From assembly GCF_002284535.1 (NCBI RefSeq), contig NZ_NPKH01000001.1, positions 163,805-227,804 on the forward strand: a DNA stretch of 64,000 nucleotides. The letters are read 5' to 3'. Both the position numbers and the translations under genes were made by a program. The notes under the pieces were generated by a model. That model was given only the letters and a program-made list of their open reading frames with translations, did no database searches and had not been told where the DNA came from. How positions within the stretch are numbered: position 1 is the first letter of the stretch; the number at the start of each line of letters is the position of its first letter. This stretch comes from Mesorhizobium wenxiniae. Its GTDB lineage: Bacteria; Pseudomonadota; Alphaproteobacteria; Rhizobiales; Rhizobiaceae. Positions 25,726-39,084 of this stretch are shown here, piece after piece.

Positions 25726-26530
25726 GGTCGCTCATTCCCCGTACTCGTTACAGGTGCGCGTCGCTACGCAAACAGCTTGCTTTTACTTGGCGTTTTTTGC
25801 CGTCTCGGCATCGCTCACTAATTCGGCCGCTGCCGATACCGTGAACTGGCGTCAATTCGAAGGGACCAGCATAACTTGGGCCTACGACATCCACCCCTAT
25901 GCGGATGCTCTCGCTGCGCAACTTCCGGAGTTCGAGAAGCTGACCCGGCATCAAGGTCACGCCGGAACTCTACCGAGACGATTCTTACTGGAACAAGATG
26001 ACGATCCAACTGACGACGAAGTCGCCAGCATGGGATGTGTTCGGCACTGGCATTCAGCCCGCGTGGGACCTCGCTCCGAGTGGCGCCCTGGAGCCGCTGG
26101 ACAAATACCTGAGCGATCCGAAGCTTACCGATGCTGGATACGACTACATTACGTGGACATGATCAAGAAGTGCGCGGCTCCTTCCTTCGCCAATGATAAC
26201 TGGTACCAGGTCGTGGACGGCATCTCGTCCGGCCGCACCGCGATGACGATCGACTCAAATATGTTCGGCTTCTGGAACGATGTTGCGGGGAAGCCTGCAT
26301 CCGGCAAGATCGCCTTCGCTCCGCCGCTGCACGCACCGAGCGCCACGAGCTTGGATTCTGACATCTGGATCTGGGCTCTCGCCATGAACGCGGCTTCCGA
26401 AAAGAAGGGCACGGCCTGGCTGTTCATCCCGTGGGCCACCTCCAAGCAGGTGGCGCTCAAGGGTGCCCTTGCCGGCCAGCTACGTCAATCCGCCGCGCAC
26501 GTCGACCTGGCAGGACGACACCTGGACTAA
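25726..26530 (+). pseudogene. Sugar ABC transporter solute-binding protein, decayed
   Basis: A signal-peptide-like start (MGRSFPVLVTG, then LLLLGVF in one frame and AVSASLTNSAAADTVNW in another) is followed by GTSITWAYDIHPYADALAAQLPEFEKLT, typical of extracellular sugar-binding proteins. The middle (YWNKMTIQLTTKSPAWDVFGTGIQPAWDLAPSGALEPLDKYL) is one frame off, then AAPSFANDNWYQVVDGISSGRTAM and WIWALAMNAASEKKGTAWLF return. At least three frameshifts and an internal deletion (the protein should exceed 400 residues) make it non-functional. A short relic of a sugar ABC permease lies far away at 41573-41645. Confidence 0.65.
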
Positions 26531-27059
26531 GTACGCCCGCGCTGATCACTGAACGTGTTTGAGTAGCCCCCCATTTCCGTAAGAAGTCCTCGTCATGAGA
26601 AAACCCTCCCTGATGCCGCCCGCACCGAGGAGGCCTTTACGAAAATGCCAGTCGGATTGTGGATCGCGTTGAAGAAGACTTCACTCGAATGCGCGTCTAG
26701 ATCGTCATAGGTGAGCCGCGAGACCAGTGACGTACCTTTATGATTGTAAAGGTCCTTCGATGCTTGCCGGTACTGGGCCAGTAGCGTAGTCCACCCTCGA
26801 ACGAAAAGACTGAGGCCGCCGCCCCGGCTACCGACGCCGACTCGCAATCACCGGCACTCGACGGCGGTTCGGAACTTCTCGGTGCCGCAGCGCCGGCCAA
26901 GCCGGACGGGCCCGGTGAAAAATTCGTCGTCGAGGGCAAGGCGCCCGCTGCTTCGCCCGGCCGCGCCGACGATTTTTCTTGGCCGCCAAGGCGGCAGCCT
27001 GCGGCCGCGGCCACAACCGAAACGACCACGGCGATCAGTCCGTAACCTGCCCGGGGCAG
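26531..27059. other. No recognisable gene
   Basis: Several short frames run on both strands, for example a minus-strand stretch with SRLTYDDLDAHSSEVFFNAI at about 26630-26720 and a plus-strand Ala/Pro-rich stretch ending near 27045. None shows a family motif. They may be fragments of lost genes. Confidence 0.4.
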
Positions 27060-27083
27060 CGGAAGGGCGGAAAGCGCCTTCCG
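27060..27083 (-). terminator. Hairpin downstream of gltD
   Basis: The plus strand reads CGGAAGGGCGGAAAGCGCCT TCCG, giving a stem of CGGAAGG pairing with CCTTCCG plus inner GC pairs. It lies about 30 bp past the gltD stop. There is no clear T run on the minus strand, so termination strength is uncertain. Confidence 0.35.
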
Positions 27084-27114
27084 ATGGCCGCGCAAGTAGG
27101 GTCTCGAGACAGAC

Positions 27115-28569
27115 TCAGCGCGGCAGCACGCTCGATCCCATCAGCGCCTCGTCGATCGAACGCGCTGCCTGACGGCCCTCGCGGATCGCCCAGACGACCA
27201 GCGATTGACCGCGGCGCACATCGCCCGCCGCATAGAGCTTTTCGACGCTGGTCTTGTAGTCGCGATCATTGGCCTCGACGTTGTTCGAGCGGCGGCTGTC
27301 GATGGCGATCTTCATCTGGCCAGTCAGTTCCGACACCGGCCCGACCGCGGCCGGCCCGGCAAAGCCGATAGCGATGAAGGCCAGATCCGCGCGGATGACG
27401 AATTCCGTGCCGGCGATCGGCTTGCGCTTTTCATCGACCTCGCAGCATTTGACGCCGGTCAACGCGCCGTCCTCGCCGATGAATTCGAGCGTCGCCACCT
27501 GGAACTCGCGCTCGGCGCCTTCCGCCTGCGAGGACGAGGTGCGCATCTTCGTCGCCCAGTAGGGCCAGACCGAAAGCTTGTCCTCCTTTTCCGGCGGCTG
27601 CGGCCGGATGTCGAGCTGGGTGACACGTACGGCGCCCTGGCGGAAGGCGGTGCCGACGCAGTCGGAGGCGGTGTCGCCGCCGCCGACGACGACGACATGC
27701 TGGCCGCCGGCGACGATCGGCGGCGACGGCCACGCCACCGATTGGATCGACTCGCCGCCCATGCGCTTGTTCTGCTGCACCAGGTAAGGCATCGCGTCAT
27801 GCACGCCGTCGAGATCGTCGCCGGGAATGTTGGCCGGGCGCGGCGTTTCCGAACCGCCGCAATAGAGCACCGCATCATATTCGGCGAGCAACTCCGCCAC
27901 CGGCTTGTCGACGCCGACATTGATCCCGCAATGGAAGCTCACGCCCTCGCCTTGCATCTGCTCGATACGCCGGTCGATATAGTGCTTCTCGATCTTGAAG
28001 TCGGGGATGCCGTAGCGCATCAGCCCGCCCGGCCGGCTCTCGCGTTCATAGACGTGAACGTCGTGGCCGGCGCGGCCAAGCTGCTGGGCGGCCGCCATGC
28101 CGGCCGGCCCCGAGCCAATGATTGCGACGCGCCTGCCGGTCTTCCTTTCCGGCGGATAGGGTCGGATATGACCGGTTTCATAGGCCTTGTCGGCGATCGC
28201 CTGCTCGATCGTCTTGATGGCGACCGGAATATCCTCGAGGTTCAGCGTGCAGGCTTCCTCGCAAGGTGCCGGACAGATGCGGCCGGTGAATTCCGGGAAA
28301 TTATTGGTCGAATGCAGGTTGCGGATCGCATTGTCCCAGTCGCCATTGTAGACGAGGTCGTTCCAGTCCGGGATTTGGTTGTGGACGGGGCAGCCGGTCG
28401 GCCCGTGACAGTACGGAATGCCGCAATCCATGCAGCGCGCGGCCTGTTTCTCGACCTCCTTGTCCGACATCGGCAGCGTGAACTCGCGAAAATGCCGGAT
28501 GCGGTCGGAAGCCGGCTGGTACTTGTGCACCTGCCGGTCGATCTCGAGAAACCCTGTTACCTTGCCCAT
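27115..28569 (-). CDS. gltD: Glutamate synthase [NADPH] small subunit GltD
   Basis: A 484-residue protein. N-terminal cysteines CMDCGIPYCHGPTGCP and GRICPAPCEEACTLN bind two 4Fe-4S clusters; VAIIGSGPAGMAAAQQLGRAGHDVHVYE is the FAD site and HVVVVGGGDTASDCVGTA the NADPH site. It passes electrons from NADPH to the large subunit, which makes two glutamates from glutamine and 2-oxoglutarate. ATG at 28569 (MGKVTGFLEIDRQ) is the standard start; an upstream ATG at 28611 adds unlikely residues. It follows gltB by 144 bp in the same direction, the usual order. Confidence 0.95.
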   Translation of the reverse strand: MGKVTGFLEIDRQVHKYQPASDRIRHFREFTLPMSDKEVEKQAARCMDCGIPYCHGPTGCPVHNQIPDWNDLVYNGDWDNAIRNLHSTNNFPEFTGRICPAPCEEACTLNLEDIPVAIKTIEQAIADKAYETGHIRPYPPERKTGRRVAIIGSGPAGMAAAQQLGRAGHDVHVYERESRPGGLMRYGIPDFKIEKHYIDRRIEQMQGEGVSFHCGINVGVDKPVAELLAEYDAVLYCGGSETPRPANIPGDDLDGVHDAMPYLVQQNKRMGGESIQSVAWPSPPIVAGGQHVVVVGGGDTASDCVGTAFRQGAVRVTQLDIRPQPPEKEDKLSVWPYWATKMRTSSSQAEGAEREFQVATLEFIGEDGALTGVKCCEVDEKRKPIAGTEFVIRADLAFIAIGFAGPAAVGPVSELTGQMKIAIDSRRSNNVEANDRDYKTSVEKLYAAGDVRRGQSLVVWAIREGRQAARSIDEALMGSSVLPR

Positions 28570-28713
28570 AGTCCAGTCCCTGCTGTCCAGATGGCGCGCT
28601 CGACGACGCACCCGTTAACCTCATAAGGCAGCCATGGCAACCTTCAGTCCGAGGCCAGGATTGTTGATGAAGGCATCGACCGGGAAGCTTTGCTTCCCGG
28701 CAAATCCCAAAGC

Positions 28714-33444
<4,731 letters not shown>

Positions 33445-33789
33445 CGTCCTGTCCTCCGTTCTTGCCTGGCGCAGAGACAGGCGGTCGGCTGCGTCCCCCG
33501 TCTTCCCCGCCTGTGGGCGCAGGTGGATCGGTGGGCAGCGCCGAGCTTCATGTTGCCAGCCTTACTCCAGTGCCATCTTTGACGGGTCCGGGAGACCCTT
33601 AGCGGCAGTATTGGTGAGTTGATCAGGCACGTCTTCTCCTTGCTCGATCACGTGTTTGCGGATAACGGCGAGGCTGGGCTGGACGCCTGGGCCGGCCTAT
33701 TTGTACAACCACGTCAGGGAAATGGACGAATTGGCCAGTAAGCCATTCGACTATCGCCCCTCTTTGGTTTCCTCCTTGGCCGCCCCCCT
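33445..33789. other. Intergenic region upstream of gltB, no gene recognised
   Basis: About 345 bp. It includes cgatcacgtgtttgcggataac near 33645, which shares the core cacgtgtttgcggat with the NifA-promoter blocks at 25231 and 42699 (just downstream of their promoters). Only about 18 bases match, so it may be a residue of the same repeat family or chance. No other structure was seen. Confidence 0.35.
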
Positions 33790-34977
33790 TCACCTTTTGG
33801 GAAAATCCTCTTGCGGAGCCACACAGAGAGCGCCGTAACAAACCTTCTCACCCTTGTAGTTGGCCAGAGCCTGCAGCAACTCGGGTAGAAGGTGCTGTTT
33901 CAGGTCGTCCGAGACAGGCTCCGGACCCTCCAGCGCTTTCAGTGTCTGCTCGAGCAACTCGATGGCGCGATCTTTGTTGCCGCTCTCATGATAGTACTGA
34001 GCGACCACCGGATAAGACAGGAACTTAGAGCCGCCGTCTTGCGGCAGTGCCACGATGTGTTTGGACAGCTCTTCGCCCATCGCGAAGCGCTCAGCAGACG
34101 GAAAGCCGGAATAATCAAAGCCCGGCGCGAAGAGTTGGTATAGCGCCCAATACATCCATCCCTCGGACTTTCTGTCGATCGCGTCGCGAACGAATTGGCG
34201 CATTACGGGCAAGCCGGCCTGCATGTCGCGCATTCTGTGAAGCAACAGATCGACATGACTCACGCGGAAGTTGAGTTTGTCCGGTATCAAGGCGATGCCT
34301 TCTTCAATCGCCGAGAGCGCCGTCTTCCAATCCTCGGCCTCCATTGCCGGCCGAAGTTTGTCGTATATGGGCTTGGTCAGCGCTTGTTCGCGCGCTATGG
34401 TTTCGCCTTCCGCAATCCGCTCCGTATCGGCGGATTTTGCCTGATCGCTGGTGCGCCAGCTGCCGTTAAGCACCTTCGGCAAAACCTCATCGAGTTGCGT
34501 CGGATGACCGATAAAGGCGATGTGGCCGTCTCGGTCGACCACGAACGAGGTCGGGACCCCGTAAGAAAAGCTGGGCTCCATCCAAAGCTTGTCCATTTCG
34601 CCTGTGGAGTCGAATGCGATCCGATAGTTCAGATTCGGGAATTTTTCGGTCAACCAAGCGTCCAACGTGCTTCGGGCCTCGTCGGCCGTTGGAGCGTCTT
34701 CAGAAGCCGCGACTCCGACGATCTCAACGCCGTTGTCCTTGTATTTCTCCTGCAGCTGGATCAGATGGGGCATCCCGTCCACACATGGGCCGCACCAAGT
34801 TGCCCAAAATTCGACTATGCACACTTTGCCGGGCTCAAAGCTGGTGAGGGGCTCGCCACGCAGCCAGTTCTCGACTTTAATCGAAGGAGCCGGGGACTCC
34901 ATCTGCAATACCACGTTGCGGTCCAAAGCTATTTCCAAAGGTTTCTGCACGAGCTGGTTTCCTCTCAGAGACGGCAC
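33790..34977 (-). CDS. Thioredoxin-fold (TlpA/redoxin-like) protein with helical repeat C-terminus
   Basis: A 395-residue protein without a signal peptide. Residues 30-170 form a TlpA/AhpC-type thioredoxin domain: CIVEFWATWCGPCVDGMPHLIQL holds the active-site C-G-P-C, GVEIVGVAASED the next strand and YGVPTSFVVDRDGHIAFIGHP the cis-proline loop. The C-terminal 200 residues are helical and TPR-like (YDKLRPAMEAEDWKTALSAIEEGIALIP and YYHESGNKDRAIELLEQTL). Cytoplasmic thiol-disulfide function is likely; the partner is unknown. Two TGT-N10-ACA sites and a sigma-54-like promoter lie upstream, suggesting NifA control in bacteroids, where redox enzymes of this type would be useful. Confidence 0.75.
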   Translation of the reverse strand: MPSLRGNQLVQKPLEIALDRNVVLQMESPAPSIKVENWLRGEPLTSFEPGKVCIVEFWATWCGPCVDGMPHLIQLQEKYKDNGVEIVGVAASEDAPTADEARSTLDAWLTEKFPNLNYRIAFDSTGEMDKLWMEPSFSYGVPTSFVVDRDGHIAFIGHPTQLDEVLPKVLNGSWRTSDQAKSADTERIAEGETIAREQALTKPIYDKLRPAMEAEDWKTALSAIEEGIALIPDKLNFRVSHVDLLLHRMRDMQAGLPVMRQFVRDAIDRKSEGWMYWALYQLFAPGFDYSGFPSAERFAMGEELSKHIVALPQDGGSKFLSYPVVAQYYHESGNKDRAIELLEQTLKALEGPEPVSDDLKQHLLPELLQALANYKGEKVCYGALCVAPQEDFPKR

Positions 34978-35040
34978 ACGGGTTCAGGGAGGAGCGGATC
35001 GCTCGTCTTGCCCCATTGAGTGCAGTCACAGTCACTCAGT

Positions 35041-35059
35041 CTCAAAAGCCATGCCAACG
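35041..35059 (-). promoter_or_regulatory. Candidate sigma-54 promoter for the thioredoxin-fold gene
   Basis: On the minus strand TTGGCATGGCTTTTGAG matches TGGCAC-N5-TTGC except for one base in each half; the -12 element is GA rather than GC, which weakens it. Predicted start is about 50 bp before the ATG. Two NifA-type sites lie about 95 and 125 bp upstream of that start. Confidence 0.45.
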
Positions 35060-35120
35060 CGCTCAGCGCGCAGTTAGCGCCCATTGCTTCGAAAAACCTC
35101 GACAGTGCCCAGATGTTGGT

Positions 35121-35164
35121 TGTAATGAACCTGACATTTGTCTGACGCTGTCAGCTTTTGGACA
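35121..35164. promoter_or_regulatory. Tandem NifA upstream activator sequences
   Basis: Two perfect TGT-N10-ACA sites: TGTAATGAACCTGACA at 35121-35136 and TGTCAGCTTTTGGACA at 35149-35164, 28 bp centre to centre. The pairing makes chance unlikely. They serve the thioredoxin-fold gene on the minus strand. The second overlaps the decayed end of the cysteine-synthase fragment. Confidence 0.65.
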
Positions 35165-35479
35165 CGCGATCACGCGCTTCGTGCCGCCAGAAGGCCAGGC
35201 CGAGCCCTGTGTTGCCAGCGGTCGCTTCGATGATTGTACCGCCCGCGCGAGCTGGCCACGCTGTTCGGCATTAACGATCATCGACAACGCAATGCGATCC
35301 TTGATCGATCCGCCGGGATTCTGGCTTTCGAGCTTGACGAAGAGACGACACCTGCCGGTATCGAAGCTCTTCAGTTCGACGACCGGCGTCTCCCCAATCA
35401 GATCGAGCACTGACGCAAATGGCGGACGCAGGCGAGAGGACGCCTTTGTCGACGGTCGGCGGAACATCTCGAGGCTCAT
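35151..35479 (-). pseudogene. Cysteine synthase / PLP fold type II N-terminal fragment
   Basis: From ATG 35479 the frame reads FASVLDLIGETPVVELKSF, then RLFVKLESQNPGGSIKDRIALSMI, the N-terminal substrate loop and the PLP-lysine motif (SIKDR) of cysteine synthase-like enzymes. After about 85 codons the match shifts frame to IEATAGNTGLGLAFW and then stops at 35151; only one third of the enzyme remains. The ATG overlaps the stop of the upstream fragment (ATGA), so they were once an operon. The fragment ends inside the NifA-site region of the neighbouring gene, suggesting a deletion joined them. Confidence 0.7.
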
Positions 35480-35733
35480 GCGGCTGCGGTCTCCAGAATG
35501 TCGGCATAGTGCCGTTGCGCAGCATCGGGATGCGAGCGCAGTCGGCTCTTCAGCAGTTGCGGAACAGTGGATTGTCGGGGTCGCTGGCGGGGCACCCGCT
35601 TCGGCAGCCGTTCAGGCGGCAGGTCAAGAAACCGTATGTCGGCATCAAGCCGCGCGCCGAAGAAGAAGGGAATCGAAACAGTGCCCTTCGAAAGACCCAG
35701 GGCAACGGAAATCATTGCATCGGGCGAGTTCAT
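35476..35733 (-). CDS. Unrecognised small protein or C-terminal fragment
   Basis: An 85-residue frame (RLDADIRFLDLPPERLPKRV, then HPDAAQRHYADILETAAA) ends in an ATGA overlap with the cysteine-synthase fragment. The overlap and the well-formed C-terminus suggest it is the end of a real, larger upstream gene whose 5' part is lost. No family recognised. Probably non-functional today. Confidence 0.35.
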   Translation of the reverse strand: MNSPDAMISVALGLSKGTVSIPFFFGARLDADIRFLDLPPERLPKRVPRQRPRQSTVPQLLKSRLRSHPDAAQRHYADILETAAA

Positions 35734-36344
35734 GCGCCTGAAGCAGCGCTGCCTGCAACTGCTTCATAGCGACAGGCGGGCGAGACTCTAGCGAGGCTTT
35801 CGCCGCTTGGTTGATTGAGGCTCTCGACGAAGCCACCAAGATTCGGCGGCCGATAATAGCTTGCTGCTCATTGGGACGTCGACCAACGCCGGGATTGAGA
35901 AAGGCAACCCTGCCCCACAAGGCGGGTGTCACACGTGCGGTGCGTCCGCTCGTCACGCCGGATGGTTTTTGAGACCTGGGTTCACGGCTAATCAGATGCA
36001 CCCCTGTCGTCGTTTCGGTGCAGGCCGCCAGGGGGACGTGTTGCAGCAGCTTGCAATTAGTTTCGCCACTACGGGGCGTGCGAGCACGGGGCTGCACAAT
36101 GAGATCATATGCCGGCGTGGGGACCAAGGTGTGGCGCAGCCTTAGAGAACTCAACACCGAGACCGGAGCAACGGAGACTGCTCTTTCGTCGAGCCAGTTT
36201 AAATTAGAACATTCTTTCTATAGTTTACGTCAATTATCCTGTTCGATAGCTCTGTCGACTAGCGATGAGACTTTTCAACGCAGCGCGGACATCCGCTGGC
36301 CGGATGTGACTTGCTATCCCTTTCAAGATCAAACAGGAGAACCC
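35734..36344. other. No recognisable gene; leader of the TauD-type gene at the right end
   Basis: About 600 bp with only short, unconvincing frames on both strands. The last 150 bp are AT-rich (tttaaattagaacattcttt) and probably hold the promoter of the dioxygenase gene; no operator was identified. Confidence 0.4.
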
Positions 36345-37274
36345 ATGAGCAATCCAGTCCTTGTCAACCGGACCATTCTTGACTCCGACGTTGTACCGCT
36401 GACCAGCCGTGTCGGAGCTGAAATCAGAGGCGTTCGCCTTGGCGGAGACCTTTCGGACGCAGCGATAGCAGCCATCAACCAGCTTCTTCTAAAACACAAG
36501 GTGATCTTCTTCCGCGGCCAGGAGCACCTCGACGATGCGGAGCAGGAATTGTTCGCGCGGCGTCTGGGTAACCTTGTACCTCATCCCACGCAGGGGCCGG
36601 CAGCCGGCACGGCCTCAATCCTCAATCTCGATTCCGGCCGTGGCGGTGGCAGGGCAGACCAGTGGCATACCGATGTGACTTTCGTCGATGCCTATCCGAA
36701 ATTCTCGGTCCTACGTGGCGTCGTCATTCCGGCGGCGGGGGGCGACACGATCTGGTCCAACACGCACGCCGCGTACGAGAATCTGCCGGCGCCGCTCAAA
36801 ATATTGGCGGACAATCTGTGGGCTATTCATAGCAATGCCTACGACTACGCAGCCGTGCGCCCGCGCGCCACAGCCGAAGAGAAGAGGCACTTCGAGGAAG
36901 TCTTCACATCGACGATCTACGAGACCGAGCATCCGGTCGTGCGCGTCCATCCCGAAACCGGGGAGAAGTCGCTGCTGCTCGGCAATTTCGTGCAGCGCCT
37001 CGTCGGCCTTTCCAAGAGCGATTCCGCCAAACTCTACGAGGTGTTCCAGTCCTACGTCACTGCCCCGGAAAATACCGTGCGGTGGCGCTGGCAAGTAAGC
37101 GACGTCGCTATCTGGGACAACCGTGCTACCCAGCATTATGCGGTCAACGACTATGGCGACCAGCACCGGGTTGTGCGTCGCGCTACGGTTGACGGTGACG
37201 TTCCGATCGGCGTCGACGGTCGCCGCAGTATAACCCGTGTCAAGGCAGCCAAGCCGGCGGCGAAGGCAGCCTGA
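36345..37274 (+). CDS. TauD/TfdA-family Fe(II)/2-oxoglutarate dioxygenase
   Basis: A 309-residue enzyme. The metal triad is visible: His and Asp in DQWHTDVTF and a distal His in [13 protein letters not shown]; the Arg that binds 2-oxoglutarate follows in [25 protein letters not shown] and [14 protein letters not shown] are typical of taurine dioxygenase and AtsK-type alkylsulfatase. It likely releases sulfite or sulfate from a sulfonate or sulfate ester, matching the sulfur operon at 12560-23312 although not linked to it. ATG 36345 follows acaggagaaccc; a longer frame starts at 36018 but lacks family resemblance. The tail is Lys/Ala-rich. Confidence 0.85.
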   Translation: MSNPVLVNRTILDSDVVPLTSRVGAEIRGVRLGGDLSDAAIAAINQLLLKHKVIFFRGQEHLDDAEQELFARRLGNLVPHPTQGPAAGTASILNLDSGRGGGRADQWHTDVTFVDAYPKFSVLRGVVIPAAGGDTIWSNTHAAYENLPAPLKILADNLWAIHSNAYDYAAVRPRATAEEKRHFEEVFTSTIYETEHPVVRVHPETGEKSLLLGNFVQRLVGLSKSDSAKLYEVFQSYVTAPENTVRWRWQVSDVAIWDNRATQHYAVNDYGDQHRVVRRATVDGDVPIGVDGRRSITRVKAAKPAAKAA

Positions 37275-37584
37275 CCGTCTGAACAGGGTAAAGATGAAAA
37301 CTTCGTATCGCCGCGGCCATATCGCGCTGCTTAACCGCCCCACAAAGCCTTATGATTTCCGAGAAGCAAGGCGAGTTGCGGGCTCGAGGCTTGGCCCGAA
37401 ATCGAGGTCCTGCAGCGTGGCGCATGGCTCGAGTCGCTGCTCGTGGCCCCGCTGCAGCGGTACAGGTCCCCCACCGCCCCCACCATCTCGCCCGCCCTGC
37501 ACCTCGGATAGCGATCATTCACCGTTTGTTCATTATGATAGCGCACGATCATAACTGGACATGCTGGTAGCTCGTACATGCCTG
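37275..37584. other. Non-coding stretch ending in a terminator
   Basis: No coding sequence recognised. A rho-independent-like terminator closes the region 310 bp after the dioxygenase stop, so the stretch could be a long 3' untranslated region or a separate small RNA. Confidence 0.3.
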
Positions 37585-37621
37585 AAGGCCCTGCGCGCCG
37601 ACCCAGCGCCGGGGCCTTTTT
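37585..37621 (+). terminator. Rho-independent terminator-like hairpin
   Basis: AAGGCCC at 37585-37591 pairs with GGGCC(TT) at 37612-37618, with CGC/GCG pairing inside, followed by TTTTT. A convincing hairpin plus T run on the plus strand. Confidence 0.6.
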
Positions 37622-37947
37622 ACTTCCGCAAAATCGATTCCAGCAACGCGGGCACTTCGCAGGATGTCGCAATCCCGCGCTTGCGATGATACGCCGTACA
37701 GCGAATTGCGCGAGTCAAACGAATTTGGGTTTCTCAAATATAGAATCGTCGATACCGATCCTGATGGATCGAGCCTCGACGACGAAGTCAACCATCTTCA
37801 AACGGAATTATTCAACATTGCCGAGAGCTCCCGGTGTGCCGTCGAAGCCGACATTCGGGAGGTCAGCGGTCACCAACGATCATGGTGATCGCCAGCATCT
37901 TTCGTATTCACATGACCGTCGGCCTGGTACTTTCCCGAGGCCATGAC

Positions 37948-38341
37948 ATGAGTGGGTCTTCCAAGCACCGATTTGGCCCGGTAGGATTTGCAGGGGGCGC
38001 GGACAAGCGGATGAACAAACGGAATGATGCTGGAAAACTGCGCGCCTGCTGGGATTTAGCCGACCTGGCTCAGGAACATGGCTTGTCGACAACGAGGGTG
38101 CGCCAAATCATCGAGAAGGCCGATCGGCTCGTGGGCGGCGGCATTCAGACCAAGACTGAAACGTCCAACGCCTCGCCTCGATCCGATTTCATGGTCGACT
38201 ATCCCTATGTGTGCAAATTGGCCGAGAAGCACCGGCTGGGTAGCGTCACGCCGCATCATTCTTTGCGGAGCTGGAGCGCGCGGGATCGCTGGAGCGGCTG
38301 GTGAAAGCGGTTGCCGGGGCGCACGCCAACAACAACACGTG
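37948..38341 (+). pseudogene. Fragment with sigma-70 region-4-like helix-turn-helix
   Basis: From ATG 37948 the frame reads AGKLRACWDLADLAQEHGLS and TTRVRQIIEKADRLV, which resembles the region 4 HTH of sigma-70 factors (LADLAQEHGLS-TTRVRQI). It then reads FMVDYPYVCKLAEKHRLG; a one-base shift near 38260 continues as HHFFAELERAGSLERLVKAVAGAHANNNT and stop. I do not recognise the family. It could be a small DNA-binding regulator with one lesion, or a remnant. Confidence 0.35.
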
Positions 38342-38392
38342 AGCTGGCGCCTCGTGTGGCAAAAGGAGAGGGCGAGAGCCCATGGCCTGCAA

Positions 38393-38694
38393 TGAAGCGA
38401 TCAAGCATTGCGATCGTGGAACCAAGCTGCCCAGTCGACCATCCGGACCGCGGCCTTCAATGCCAGCTCGCCTTGGAATCGGCCTTCCAGGAATTGGCTG
38501 AGCGCGCAGCGGAATCCGGCTGGACCGAGGAGATAGCCACGCGCTCCTCGAACTCGCCGGCGCGCGCCTCAGGAGCGACTCCGCCAATGACGAGACTGAG
38601 AGGACGATTAATCGTGCCAGGGCAACGAGAGAGCGGCAGGTTCAAGAAGCTTCGCCTGACCCGATAGGAACGTCGCTGCGCCAATAAAATTGGC
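38393..38694 (+). pseudogene. Conserved-looking small rhizobial protein, frameshifted
   Basis: The first frame reads HPDRGLQCQLALESAFQELA and ERAAESGWTEE; the next frame continues HALLELAGARLRSDSANDET and ERTINRARATRERQVQE. The two halves join into a plausible helical protein of about 100 residues, implying one lost base near 38530. No function recognised. The pattern is like many small orphan proteins of rhizobial accessory regions. Confidence 0.35.
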
Positions 38695-39084
38695 GGTGAA
38701 GGCTGACCGCGGCCGAGTCGGGCAAGCGAGCGAAGTGCTGAAATAAGGGCGTGAGAATCCAAGACATCGTTTGTAGAGAGCATCGAGCTTCGCGAGATTG
38801 TGGTACAGGATCGACCGCAGGTGTTCTCGGAGCGCTCGCAGAACCCGGGATTCTTCCGCGGCACCCGCCAAGGCGAAGAACGGTCAGAGTTGCACGATAA
38901 CGCTTAAAAGCGAGCCTTCCTCCGAAAGTCTGCGCGCGCAGTTCCACGGTCCGATACGCTTTCATAGCTATTCCAATCGCCGCGCCCATTCTCTCCCGGA
39001 TCAGGTCCAGCGGGTCTGCAGTGCATGCGCCCCCAAAGTGGACGCCATTGGGCCGGGTGAACCGGGCTCGATTGCGCGCCGAAG

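Noticed and set aside
27205..28626. A 473-codon plus-strand frame opposite gltD.
   Set aside because: Antisense shadow of gltD; composition is typical of reverse-strand artefacts.
33645..33668. A third copy of the NifA-promoter block, based on cacgtgtttgcggat.
   Set aside because: Only about 18 bases match and neither the promoter nor the TGT-N10-ACA site is present.
35000..35013. Alternative GG-N10-GC (GGGGCAAGACGAGC on the minus strand) upstream of the thioredoxin-fold gene.
   Set aside because: The bases around GG and GC do not resemble TGGCAC or TTGC.
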